Part shown: in pieces, positions 25,531 through 34,900 of the stretch | Layout of the letters: the number at the start of each line of letters is the position of its first letter | Numbering within the stretch: the stretch's first letter is position 1 | Assembly: GCA_018434325.1 (NCBI GenBank) | Contig: JAHDPO010000016.1 | Location: 1 to 45,464, forward strand | DNA from: Clostridia bacterium | GTDB lineage: Bacteria; Bacillota; Peptococcia; DRI-13; UBA5745 | Length of the DNA: 45,464 bases | Direction of reading: 5' to 3' | Notes under the pieces: generated by a model | Seen by the model: the letters and a program-made list of their open reading frames with translations, nothing else | Told to the model about the DNA's origin: nothing | Databases searched by the model: none | Translations under genes and position numbers: made by a program

Positions 25531-25556
25531 ACTTTCAGCAGCCAGACTATAACAGC
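25531..25556 (-). ncRNA. Remnant of a c-di-GMP-I riboswitch (3' end only)
   Basis: Only the last part of the GEMM element remains (TATAGTCTGGCTGCTG and the following link to the terminator). The ligand-binding 5' half is missing. The upstream side abuts the helicase fragment directly, so this is a recombination junction and not a working riboswitch. Confidence 0.65.
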
Positions 25557-25561
25557 ACATA

Positions 25562-25657
25562 CGATAGCTGTATGTTTTTCCGGTGTAATACTCTAAAATC
25601 ATGCAGTTTTCAACCGTTAGTATATGCGTTCCTTTTGCCGGATTAAACCTGTTTTAT
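25562..25657 (-). pseudogene. Fragment of a DinG-like helicase gene
   Basis: About 95 bases matching positions 8373-8467 of the intact helicase gene, including the codons around residues 14-46 (LIRQEERIV to TGKTYSYRM). It contains in-frame stops and lacks a start. It is fused on the left to a riboswitch remnant and on the right to the sequence next to the sigma-like pseudogene, where about 510 bases present in the intact copy are missing. Confidence 0.75.
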
Positions 25658-25696
25658 ATTACCCAATGTAAAAACAGCAAATGTAGGGGTACAAAA

Positions 25697-26191
25697 TTAA
25701 GTTTTTTTATAAAACTTTTGCAGCTTTGCCGTAGCCGCCTCTATGCTTTCGTGGACGGAGGTGAAATGCACCCCTTCACGACCAGCAATCTACCGATAGG
25801 ATAAGCCTTCCACAAAATGCAGAAGAAAGCACCGCCGTTGGATTTCGGTCAATTCTCCGCTGTCCAGCAGTCGTTTTGCGGCTTCCTTGGCTTTTCTGGT
25901 ATCGCTTCTATGTATCAATTCAAAATCAAGGGGTGGGGTGGCAAGCTGCTCTGTTTCCTCCATCCCATTGATACTCACACCCAAACGGCTTGTCCAATTT
26001 TCGTTTATAACCTGCTAATGATAGATTTCATCCGACAAGGCTTTCAGTTCTAAAAAATCTTGTGTCATCTTGCCGGGGTTCTCCGCAAGGTAATCCCCCA
26101 GCGTAATTTCTACAATGCAGTCTGCAAAATGGTAAACGATGCCCTCGCTGAATTTATTTAGGCCATAATCACTGTCTTTATAATTTTTCAT
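25697..26191 (-). pseudogene. Sigma-like HTH protein gene, second copy, inactivated
   Basis: Exactly the same length (495 bases) as the intact gene at 9026-9520 and aligned without indels. The ATG (26191) and GGAGG are intact. Two nonsense changes break it, both CAG to TAG: at 26015-26017 (in EIYH-stop-QV) and at 25790-25792 (SYR-stop-IAGR, inside the HTH). The flanking leader, terminator and complete riboswitch of this copy are preserved. Most likely a relic of a related element. Confidence 0.85.
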
Positions 26192-26199
26192 GTTCCTTT

Positions 26200-26239
26200 C
26201 CTCCAGCTTTGAATTATTGAAAAATCCAAAGTCTGGAGG
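26200..26239 (-). promoter_or_regulatory. RBS-masking hairpin of the sigma-like pseudogene leader
   Basis: CCTCCAG with CTGGAGG, and CTTTG with CAAAG (one bulged base), form a 12-bp stem around a 15-base loop. The GGAGG ribosome binding site lies in the 3' arm. Pairing is the same as at 9529-9569 but the upper stem sequence is different. Confidence 0.65.
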
Positions 26240-26323
26240 GCGGGGAACGGCAACGAATCCTTATGGGACTTTCGATCTTAAAATATGGAGCGGTTTGTAA
26301 ATAAAGCGTAAATTTTGTCGAAT

Positions 26324-26366
26324 AAAAAAGTCAGTAGATTGCCAACGACAAAATATTGACTTTTTT
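26324..26366 (-). terminator. Terminator-like hairpin of the pseudogene leader
   Basis: AAAAAAGTCA with TGACTTTTTT (10 bp) plus partial inner pairing; a T-rich 3' side on the minus strand. Counterpart of the 19-bp hairpin at 9662-9702. Confidence 0.6.
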
Positions 26367-26464
26367 AGAATAGGGATATGAAATTGTATATGTAACGGGC
26401 GGGATAGCCGGATTGCACCGTCTTTCTTTCCACCTTCCAGTGGAAAAAATATATAATTTCATAG

Positions 26465-26501
26465 GAATACCTCTTTCGCAAGAGCAGGGAAGCCGGTATT
26501 C
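26465..26501 (-). repeat. GAATACC/GGTATTC hairpin of the pseudogene leader
   Basis: The 7-bp outer stem is compensated relative to copy 1 (GATACC/GGTATC). A CTCTT-GCGA-AAGAG hairpin can form inside. Confidence 0.5.
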
Positions 26502-26532
26502 TGTTATCTGTCAAAACCCATAAAAGTGATCA

Positions 26533-26567
26533 AGGGACTGCCCTCTGTATTAGAGAGGGCAGTCCCT
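26533..26567 (-). terminator. Terminator following c-di-GMP riboswitch copy 2
   Basis: A perfect 14-bp stem AGGGACTGCCCTCT/AGAGGGCAGTCCCT with a 7-base loop. The downstream T-tract on the minus strand is weak (ACTTTTATGG). Same position relative to the riboswitch as in copy 1, with different stem bases. Confidence 0.7.
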
Positions 26568-26575
26568 GCATAGTT

Positions 26576-26664
26576 TTGGCAGCCAGGCTATCATAGCGTT
26601 TCAAGACGCCTTAGACCCTCAGCTTTGCGCCCCCACCTTTAGCCGGGTTTGCCCATAGCTTTAT
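26576..26664 (-). ncRNA. Cyclic-di-GMP-I (GEMM) riboswitch, copy 2
   Basis: On the minus strand: ATGGGCAAACC, a shorter P2, GCGCAAAGCT, GGTCTAAGGC and CTATGATAGCCTGGCTGCC. The bases matching Vc2 G20 and A47 are kept, but P2 and P3 are weaker than in copy 1 and the usual GGGAC is GGGGC, so binding may be reduced. It starts about 14 bases after the stop of the second SLH surface gene and is followed by a terminator. Confidence 0.8.
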
Positions 26665-26677
26665 TCTTTTGTTGCTG

Positions 26678-29600
26678 CTATTTTGTTTTTCTCGCGCCGT
26701 CTGATCCTACTTCATAACCATCCACCTTAGTGTCCTTGGCAAGTGAGCCGTCGGCATAGAAGTAGTACCACTTGCTATCAATCTGGAGCCACTTGCCGGA
26801 TACCATCAGACCATCCTTGGTGAAGTAGTAGGTCTTATTGCTGCCGTTCGCACCAAGATCCCACCAACCTACCAGCATGGTTTTGCCGGAGTAGAAGCGC
26901 CAGTTGTCACCGTCTTTTACCCAGCCGGTTTTCAGCGTACCGTCAGTATTAAAGAAATACTTCACGCCGTCGATGGTCTGCGTTCCGGTGAGAGCCTTGC
27001 CGTCCTTGTAGTATAGATACTGTCCGGTGTCGTTTTTCGCCCAGCCCTGTGCTGTGGCAGGATCGATGGTCAGCTTGATGTAACGGTGGAGCATGGAGGA
27101 AACCTCCGCACGGGTGGCATTCCCTTTCGGATTGAACTTGTTGTCACTACCGCCCATCATGATACCCGCCTGCTGCATCGCTTTCACAGCGTCTTTGTAA
27201 GCACTGCCAATGCTGGAAGCATCAGCGTAAGTTGTGGCCTCACGGGTGATCGGCAGGGTATAGCCGGTTGCTTTTGCGTAGTTTGCAAAGATTACCGCAA
27301 TTTCCTCACGGGTGATTGCTCTGTCAGGTGCAAACTGATTGTTACCGATACCCTGAATGATGCCTTTCTTGTATGCCCATTCAATATATGGACAATATGC
27401 ACTGTCAGACTTCACATCTGTAAAGCTGCTCGTAGCGTAGGCTTTGGTATCCACGCCCTCCAGTCTGCCAAGAGCCGTTACCAGCATTCCCCGCGTCATA
27501 GCGGAGTTGGGGGAAAAGGCTGTGTCCGAGGTTCCAGATAGGAGTCCTCTGCCTACCACATAGTCGATGGATTCCTTCGCCCAATGGGTGCTGATATCCG
27601 TAAACTTTGCTGTCGGTGCGGTGTAGCCGATACCATACTGTGAGAAGTGGGTGGTGGTGAAAATAACACAGCCGCTGTTTGCATCATAGGCAGATCCTGC
27701 AATGCGAGTAGCGTTGCCCTTTGTGTCCACATACACGGCATACAGACCGCCGACCGTTTCCTTCTTGCCCAGAGTATACGGGATAGATACCGTTGCAATT
27801 CCACTGCCGAAGCTGGATACGCTCTTGCCAATGCCATAGCCAACCGTAATGTCATATACCGGTCTTGTACCAATTATTTTTTTCGCCGCATCGGAAAGGT
27901 TTGTTTTAGGCGCAATGGTAATGCTGATATTGCCGATGCTCCGCTTCTGGATTTCAGCCAGCGCCTTTTTGTCGAAGCTTACCTGCACGAGGGAACCGTT
28001 GATTTCAAGGCTGCTTACCCCCGCACTCACAAGGCTATTCAAAGAACTGCGTGTAAGAGCCGCCGTCAGGGAGGTAGCTCCCTTTGGCATGGTGACGTTC
28101 AGCTCCACAGAAATACCGTTTGCAGTTTTGCCCTGTGCCTTGGCGTCAGCTTGCGCCTTGGCAATGGCATCGGTGATGGCTTTATCCGGGATAGCTGCGC
28201 TGGCTGCACCATTTGTACTGACAGTCGCTGTCACAGGAGCCGTCGCAGTCACCGGCTGGTCGGGCTTCTTATCGGGTGTTGTCGCTGTTGTGGTTGTGCC
28301 GCCGGAGTTTCCGCCGGTGGAACCTCCGCCGTTGTAGCTCCAGTTGGCGGTCACGAAAACAGGTTTGCCGGGCATCACAAATCCGGCATTTTCACTGCTT
28401 GCACTGGTGATAGTCACATCAGGGGATATCCAACCGGTAAAGGTGTAGCCGCCGCGGATTCCGGCATAGATGTTAACAGTTGTACCTTCCGTATAGCTGC
28501 CTGCGCCCGTAGCTCCCAAACCACCGCTATTCAGGGTGACAAGATAAGTGGGATCAGGAACGTCCGGTTTATCCTTGTAGGTCGCCCCAATGGTAATTGC
28601 TTCCGCAGGCATACGGATGGTGATTGGGTTGGCGGCAGCGTCACTCAAATCCAATGTGCCGGAGGTGACGACCCACCTGTCAAACAGCTTGTTCTCCGCC
28701 GGAGCGGCTGCGATAATGGTGACATTCTCGCCTGCGGCATATTCCCCGGAGCCGGAGCCGCTGTTCACGGTCAAGTTATACTTGACTGTAGGCGGATCTG
28801 TAACTGTAACACCGGCGGTTCCTTTTTTGCTGCTGTCACCGGTGGCAGTTGCCGTGACAATCAAAGCTTCCGCCGTTTCGTCAACCGCCACGGTGAGCGT
28901 ACCAGTGGAATCAATGACCGTACCGGCATGAGCTGCTCCGCTCACGCTCCATGTCACGGTATCGTCAATAGAGCCGATGCCGGTGACAGCGGCGGCAAAG
29001 CCCTTTGTCGTGCCTTTCTGCACGCTGGCGGAGTCTGGAGAGACCATCACACCGGCGATGCCGGAAATATGGCTTGGAAATTCATCGCTTTGATGGGGCA
29101 GACTGGTGAGTACCGGAAGCTTTCCCTCCGCCAGCGTCCAAACCCCGGCATCGCTCCAGCTTTCTGCTAACGCTCCGGTCGTCCACAGGAGGTACAGGAT
29201 GGCGATATCTGCATTTTCACCGTCTCGCAGCAAATGGTACTCTTCCTCAGAAATGAGTTCGTCATCCCAGAACAGCTGCATACCGCTCCACGCAAAATTA
29301 TCAGATACTGTATGATCCCAAACATCATCCGCGGAAGTGATGCGTGCGACATTGCCCATCTCCCCATCCTTGATGACGGATTGCCCCAATACAACGCAGC
29401 CGGATAGGGTATTTGCGCTACCGGAACCCTTCTGGAGCATCCCTACCACGCCGCTGACTCCGCCCGGCTCAATGATGTTTACTTCACCTATGACGTTGCC
29501 GGTGGTAAGGCAATTCATTACCGCGCTGCCGTCCGCCGCAAAGCCTGCCACGCCGCCAACGCTATTTGCAGTGCTGGAAACATCGGCATAATTGACGCAG

Positions 29601-31045
29601 TTCTGTATTGTGCTTGCGCTCAAAAGGCCCGCCACGCCGCCGACATTGTTGGCGGTGCCTGAAACCGGGCCGCCATTGACGCAGTTTTGTATGCTTCCTT
29701 CAATGATGTCGCCCACCACGCCGCCGGTGTTCGCACCTGTACCGCCTTGTATGGCGCCTATGTTCACGCAGTCATCTACCGAGATATCCACCGAGGACCC
29801 GGCAATGCCTCCGGTATACCCCGCGCTTCCAATGACTTTCCCGGTATTGGTGCAGTTTTCGATACCGCTATCTTCTTCGTAGCTTCCTGCGATGCCGACA
29901 ATGCCACCGGTGCCCGATCCGCCCGTTATGTTGCCGTTGTTCTCACAGTCCTTTATTCGAGCATCAGCGAGTTCGCCAACGATGCCGCCTGTGCCATCTT
30001 CACCGGTTACGCTTCCCGAGAACACACAGTTTTCTATCTGCCCACCATAAAGACAGCCCACAATACCACCGGTGGCGGCATAGCCTGTCACGTCTCCGTC
30101 TTCGACTGTCAGGTTTTTCACCGTACCGTCCTTGATGTACCCGAATAGACCGACATAGCGCTCGTCGCGCTCAATATATAGGCCGCGAATAGTTTTGTGA
30201 TTGCCGTCAAAGGTGCCGCTAAAGGCATAGGACTCTGTATCTTCATTATAATAGCCTCCAATGGGTGCCCAGCCTTTTCCGTATGAATCCTCATCATCAT
30301 AATCCGAAAGATCGAGGTCGTTTACCAAAATGAGGTAAGGGTATTCCGGCAGACTGGCGGGAAGCGAATTGTGATTGACAGTCCACGCAAGGGCGGCAAG
30401 CTGGGCCTCGGTTTCAATGCGCAAAGGGTCTTCTTCGGTGCCCAGCCCCTCGATCGGTTCCGGGTATTCGGTTCCATTGGGAAGTGAAATGGACGTACCC
30501 CGCGCAGCAAGCATCGAAGCTACGCCCTGGGACACCGTCACGGTGATGGTGGGTAATTTCGCGTCGGCAGTAAGGATAAATCCCTCCGGCAGTTCGGGCA
30601 TGAAGCTGTATGTACCGGCCGTTTCGCCGTCGTATTCCGGCTCGCTCTGCCATGTGACAGGCAGGGAAACGGTGATTTCCTCCCTTGCGCCAGTTCCGGT
30701 ATCCTCCGTTTCCCCAATGCCAATCGCTGACCCGCTCGCCGTATCAGCGCTGCCTGAATTCTCATCCGGTTCCCCTGAGTCCAGTACCGGTTCTTCCGTA
30801 GAAGCCGCAAGCCGTATGGTCGCTGTCAGGGAATCCAGCAGCTCCAAATCCGCCTCAGATGTGCCAAGGGGAACGCTCTGCTCCGCAATCTCTGATTTCA
30901 GTGCTTCAAAGGCAATAATCTCGCCGCTTGCACCATCCGAAAGCATACCTATATCCGCCGATGCTGGCACAGGCGTCATTCCTACAACCATGATTGCAGA
31001 CAGCAGCATGGCTGTGATTTTGTGAAACGCTTTTCTTCTGCTCAT
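26678..31045 (-). CDS. SLH surface protein with GLUG repeats and cell-wall-binding repeats
   Basis: A 1455-aa protein starting MSRRKAFHKITAMLLSA at 31045 (GGAGG seven bases upstream), with a signal peptide ending PASAD. Order: a shared N-terminal module (SGEIIAFEAL, about residues 38-180); GLUG-type repeats with GGIVG or GGVAG in each (about 290-530); a Big_2-like domain (VMVSPDSASVQKG); InlB/Listeria-Bacteroides-like repeats (VFVTANW); a Gly-rich linker and helical module; three SLH domains (about 1145-1320); and C-terminal cell-wall-binding repeats with GWxxxGxxWYYF-like motifs. The last 300 residues are almost the same as in the third surface protein. Likely S-layer-type wall attachment; adhesion is a reasonable but unproven role. 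A divergent TetR gene lies upstream. Confidence 0.92.
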   Translation of the reverse strand: MSRRKAFHKITAMLLSAIMVVGMTPVPASADIGMLSDGASGEIIAFEALKSEIAEQSVPLGTSEADLELLDSLTATIRLAASTEEPVLDSGEPDENSGSADTASGSAIGIGETEDTGTGAREEITVSLPVTWQSEPEYDGETAGTYSFMPELPEGFILTADAKLPTITVTVSQGVASMLAARGTSISLPNGTEYPEPIEGLGTEEDPLRIETEAQLAALAWTVNHNSLPASLPEYPYLILVNDLDLSDYDDEDSYGKGWAPIGGYYNEDTESYAFSGTFDGNHKTIRGLYIERDERYVGLFGYIKDGTVKNLTVEDGDVTGYAATGGIVGCLYGGQIENCVFSGSVTGEDGTGGIVGELADARIKDCENNGNITGGSGTGGIVGIAGSYEEDSGIENCTNTGKVIGSAGYTGGIAGSSVDISVDDCVNIGAIQGGTGANTGGVVGDIIEGSIQNCVNGGPVSGTANNVGGVAGLLSASTIQNCVNYADVSSTANSVGGVAGFAADGSAVMNCLTTGNVIGEVNIIEPGGVSGVVGMLQKGSGSANTLSGCVVLGQSVIKDGEMGNVARITSADDVWDHTVSDNFAWSGMQLFWDDELISEEEYHLLRDGENADIAILYLLWTTGALAESWSDAGVWTLAEGKLPVLTSLPHQSDEFPSHISGIAGVMVSPDSASVQKGTTKGFAAAVTGIGSIDDTVTWSVSGAAHAGTVIDSTGTLTVAVDETAEALIVTATATGDSSKKGTAGVTVTDPPTVKYNLTVNSGSGSGEYAAGENVTIIAAAPAENKLFDRWVVTSGTLDLSDAAANPITIRMPAEAITIGATYKDKPDVPDPTYLVTLNSGGLGATGAGSYTEGTTVNIYAGIRGGYTFTGWISPDVTITSASSENAGFVMPGKPVFVTANWSYNGGGSTGGNSGGTTTTATTPDKKPDQPVTATAPVTATVSTNGAASAAIPDKAITDAIAKAQADAKAQGKTANGISVELNVTMPKGATSLTAALTRSSLNSLVSAGVSSLEINGSLVQVSFDKKALAEIQKRSIGNISITIAPKTNLSDAAKKIIGTRPVYDITVGYGIGKSVSSFGSGIATVSIPYTLGKKETVGGLYAVYVDTKGNATRIAGSAYDANSGCVIFTTTHFSQYGIGYTAPTAKFTDISTHWAKESIDYVVGRGLLSGTSDTAFSPNSAMTRGMLVTALGRLEGVDTKAYATSSFTDVKSDSAYCPYIEWAYKKGIIQGIGNNQFAPDRAITREEIAVIFANYAKATGYTLPITREATTYADASSIGSAYKDAVKAMQQAGIMMGGSDNKFNPKGNATRAEVSSMLHRYIKLTIDPATAQGWAKNDTGQYLYYKDGKALTGTQTIDGVKYFFNTDGTLKTGWVKDGDNWRFYSGKTMLVGWWDLGANGSNKTYYFTKDGLMVSGKWLQIDSKWYYFYADGSLAKDTKVDGYEVGSDGARKTK

Positions 31046-31064
31046 ACCATTTCCTCCATTTCAT

Positions 31065-31092
31065 ACTATAAAAACTCCCATAGAATCTACAA
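31065..31092 (-). promoter_or_regulatory. Possible promoter of the GLUG/SLH surface gene
   Basis: TTGTAG (31087-31092), 16 bases, TATAGT (31065-31070) on the minus strand. The transcript would start almost at the ribosome binding site, so this is a weak call. Confidence 0.35.
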
Positions 31093-31153
31093 CTGTTCTC
31101 GCACACTTCGCTAAGCAAAATTCCAAGGACTGTGACCGTTTTGGCTCGACTGC

Positions 31154-31182
31154 TTGAATTTGTGACTGGCGGATGCTATACT
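31154..31182 (+). promoter_or_regulatory. Promoter of the tetR-like gene
   Basis: TTGAAT (31154-31159), 17-base spacer, TATACT (31177-31182). The following 40 bases contain TAACC and GGTTA in inverted orientation, a possible TetR operator. Confidence 0.6.
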
Positions 31183-31273
31183 AAAAGTGAAATAACCTAA
31201 ATTAATGAACTGGGTTACTTACTTAGATTATTATACTTTACTTTTTAAGAAAATTCAATAGAGGAGAGGAAAC

Positions 31274-31912
31274 ATGAGAGAGAAAAAGCCTGATAAAAGA
31301 AAAGTGCAAGGAGCAGAAACGAGGAAGAAGCTGTATGAGATTGCGAAAAAGCTGTTTTCAGAGCGCAATTTCTCTGACGTAAATGTAGAGGATATCACGG
31401 ATGAAGCCGGTATCACCAAGGGGGCCTTTTATGTCCACTTCGAGTCTAAGGATGCGCTGATTGCCAGTTTAATTGCAGACTACGTAGCAAGCGCCGATAT
31501 GGATTACAAAGCCTTTGTGGAAGCACTGCCCAATAATATGCCAGCCTCAGAGGTGATCCTTGCGCTGACCCAAAAGATAGCCGATGAACTTGTGGATACC
31601 GTCGGCTGCGAGAATATGAAAAAGATCTATCAGATGCTGCTGACGGGAATCGTGGACACCGAAGCGGTCAAGGGCTATGGCAGAGAGCTTTATTTGCTGT
31701 TTTACAGCATATTGGACAAGGGCATCCGGCGCGGTGAGATCACATCTTCATTGCCGCCCGAGGCTCTTTCCCGACATTTTGTGATGGCGATAAGGGGCGT
31801 TAGTTATGAATGGTGTGTCCGCTACCCTGATTTTGACCTCAAGGTGCAGGCCGTGGAGCATTGCAATTTGCTGGTTGAGGGGATATGTTCTTGCACAAAT
31901 AACAATGCCTAA
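31274..31912 (+). CDS. TetR/AcrR family transcriptional regulator
   Basis: A 212-aa protein starting MREKKPDKRK with GAGGAGAGG upstream. The N-terminal helix-turn-helix fits TetR: TRKKLYEIAKKLFSER, then ITDEAGITKGAFYVHFESK. The remaining 150 residues are the helical ligand-binding region, not further classifiable. It is transcribed divergently from the GLUG/SLH surface gene at 31045 and convergently with the third SLH gene. TetR proteins usually repress a divergent neighbour, so control of the 31045 gene is the simplest guess. The ligand is unknown. Confidence 0.92.
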   Translation: MREKKPDKRKVQGAETRKKLYEIAKKLFSERNFSDVNVEDITDEAGITKGAFYVHFESKDALIASLIADYVASADMDYKAFVEALPNNMPASEVILALTQKIADELVDTVGCENMKKIYQMLLTGIVDTEAVKGYGRELYLLFYSILDKGIRRGEITSSLPPEALSRHFVMAIRGVSYEWCVRYPDFDLKVQAVEHCNLLVEGICSCTNNNA

Positions 31913-31950
31913 CCATTTTGAACCTTCACCGAAAGCAGTTCGTATATAGA

Positions 31951-31983
31951 GGAGAGCGCGCGCACAGTTATGCGAGCGCTCTC
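31951..31983. terminator. Bidirectional terminator between tetR and the third SLH gene
   Basis: GAGAGCGC pairs with GCGCTCTC, with an inner CGCA/TGCG stem and a 6-base loop. T-rich sequence follows on the plus side. The two genes converge here. Confidence 0.6.
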
Positions 31984-31989
31984 TTGTAG

Positions 31990-34900
31990 TTATTTTGTTT
32001 TTCTCGCACCGTCCGAGTCTACCTCGTAACCATCCACTTTGGTGCTTCTGGCAAGAGCACCATCAGCGTAGAAGTAATACCATCTACCATCGATTTCCAG
32101 CCACTTGCCAGACACCATCAGGCTGTCATCGGTAAAGTAATAGGTCTTTTTGGCACTGTCGCTGCCGATGTCCCACCAGCCGGTAAGAGCCTTGTTGCTG
32201 TCGTAATAGCGCCAGTTGTCGCCGTCCTTGACCCACCCTGTTTTCAGCGTTCCGTTTGTTTCAAAGAAATACTTCACGCCATCAATGGTCTGCGTCCCGG
32301 TAAGGGCCTTGCCGTCCTTGTAGTAGAGATACTGTCCGGCATCGTTTTTCGCCCAGCCCTGTGCTGTGGCGGGATCAATGGTCAGCTTGATGTAGCGGTG
32401 GAGCATGGAGGAAACCTCTGCACGGGTGGCGCTGGCTTTTGGATTAAACTTGTTGCCTGTGCCGCCCATCATAATGCCCGCCTGCTGCATGACCGTTACC
32501 GCTGTATTGTAGGTGCTGCCGATGCTGGAAGCGTCCGCATAAGTGGTTGCTTCACGGGTGACAGGGAGCTTGTAGCCGGTGGCTTTGGCGTAGTTTGCGA
32601 AGATGACCGCAATTTCTTCACGGGTGATTGCCCGGTCGGGCGCAAACTGCTGATTGCCGATGCCCTGCACAACGCCGTTTTTATATGCCCATTCGATATA
32701 AGAGCGGAAGTCGCTGTCGCCTTTCACATCGGTAAAGCTGTTTGTGGTGTATGTTTTCACATTCACGCCTGTCAGTCTGCCGAGAGCCGTTACCAGCATC
32801 CCCCGCGTCATGGCGGTGTCAGGTGCAAAAGTGGTTTTTGATGTACCGGAGAGAAGTCCTCTGCCGACTACATAATTAATGGCTTCTTTTCCCCAATGGG
32901 TTCCGATGTCGGTAAACTTGGTGCTTGGAGCGGTATAGCCCACGCCGTACACGGAGAAGTGGCCGGTGGGGATCAGCAGGCTCCCGCTGTTTGCGTCATA
33001 AGCGGAACCGTCAATACGCTGTGCTTTGCCTTTTGCGTCCACATACACACCGAACAGGTAGCCCACAGCCTCGTTTTTGTCTGGAGTATAAGGGATTGAA
33101 AGGGTAGCTGTTCCGCTGCCGAGGCTGGTGATGGTCTGTGTTTTTCCGTTTTTATCAGCATAGCTGATGGTGATGTTATATACCGGCCTGTTTCCGAGAA
33201 GAGCTTTTGCCTCTTTGGAGAGCCCTGTCGCCGGGGCGATGGTGATGCTGATATTGCCGTTGCTTTGCTTCTGGATTTCTTTCAGGGCATTTAGGTCAAG
33301 ACCGAGGGAAACCGGCGCCCCATCCAGTTCAAGCTGGGACACCCCTGCGCTCACAAGGCTGTTCAGAGAACTTTGGGTCAGGGTAGCCGTCAGGGAAGTT
33401 GAACCCTTGGGCATCGTGACATTTAGATCCACGGAAATGCCACTTGCGATTTTGCCCTGCGCCTTGGCGTCAGCCTGTGCCTTGGCGATGGCATCGGTGA
33501 TGGCCTTATCCGGAATGGCTGCGCTGGCTGTTCCGTTTGTACCGGCTGTCGCCGTGACAGGAGCCGTCGCCATTACCGGCTGGTCGGGCTTTTTATCCGG
33601 ATCAGGGGTGGGTGTCGTTGCCGGAGGGGTGTAACCGCCACCGCCCGAGGACGAACCGCCACCATTACCGCCACCACCGCCACCGCTTTGTACGGTGACA
33701 GTAACCGGCTGACTGCTTATCGATGCCGTTTTGGTTCCGCTTGCAGCGTTGTTGGTGTTTGTGATTTCAACACGATAGTACATTGTGCCAACTGTCGCTG
33801 TAGACGGCGTAAAGGTTGCCGCTGTTGCGCCACTGATTGGTGAACCACCCAGCTCAGAATTACTGCTGCCATACCATTGATAGGAAAGTGTGCCGCCGTC
33901 GCTGACGCTTGCTGTTACAAACAAGGCCGCTGCCGCTGCGCCCTGCGCATAGGTTGCACCAACAGGCTGGACAGTGATCGTTGGATTTGCGGCATCACTG
34001 GTGTCATCCGCTGTAATCACCACCACTTCCACGGTGACTTTGCGACCGGCACTGTTAGCAAAGCCGGGCAGTATGGCAACGGCAGCGGTAAAGGTATAGC
34101 TGCCTTCCTTGTTGGGGTTATATCCGTCCGTGTCCTCCCAGTCTGTAATAAGGCAGAGAACCGTTTGATTGTCGCTGTGCATTGCGTTTGCATACGGATG
34201 GATCGCCTTTAGGAGGTTAATGACCTCCGCCACATTAGCACAGATTGTACTTCCAACTTTTCCTACATTCTCATCGGGAATAGCTTCAAAGCCGGTAATT
34301 TCAATTGTTGTAGGGGTAGTGTTACTCCCTGTTATGGTGCAAGTGATGTACACCTTGCCTTGCACGGAATCTATCTTGTAGGTGTTGCCCGTTGAGCTGA
34401 TTGCATTCCCATTGTGCGTGCCACTCCATACATAGGCGTAGCTGTCAGCACCCTTCCCGCTGGCTGTGAAGGTTAACGTTTCGCCTTTTATGCAAGCTAG
34501 CTGAACGGAGTCATATCCATTTATGCCGATTTCTCCACCTGTCGCCGTACCTTCTGGTCGGACTACGGAGGTTATCGAAATCCAGTCCAGTGTCACGCTG
34601 GATGGAGCATTGTTGACTGTGATGGTTACGCCGGTATCTTCTGTACCACCAAGATACACCTTCCATGTACCATTTGGTACGCTTGCCGTTCTTGTTGCGC
34701 CCATTCCAGCCATGCTGACGGTTTTTGTTACGTCAGTGCTGAGCTTCAGTGTGAATTCATCATAAAAATCAGCAGATGGCTCGCCGTCAAGCTGGATATT
34801 CAGCGTAGCGGTGTAGGTGGCTGCCGGTGGATTTCCATTCAGCGTGCCGCCGGTGTGGGTGGTCGTGCCGCTGACGGCTCCTGTGATGACCACAGTACCG

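Larger units (their letters stand above)
25657..26664. repeat. Segment B of the direct repeat (decayed copy)
   Basis: Partner of 8976-10010. The sigma-like gene carries two nonsense codons; stems in the leader differ in sequence but keep pairing, suggesting it came from a related element rather than from recent duplication. Confidence 0.75.

Noticed and set aside
25790-25984. Open frame of 64 residues in the second sigma-like copy as a gene
   Set aside because: It is the stretch between two nonsense codons of a same-length pseudogene.
27647-29170. A 507-residue plus-strand open frame
   Set aside because: Antisense shadow of the GLUG/SLH gene; repetitive content follows the real protein's repeats on the other strand.
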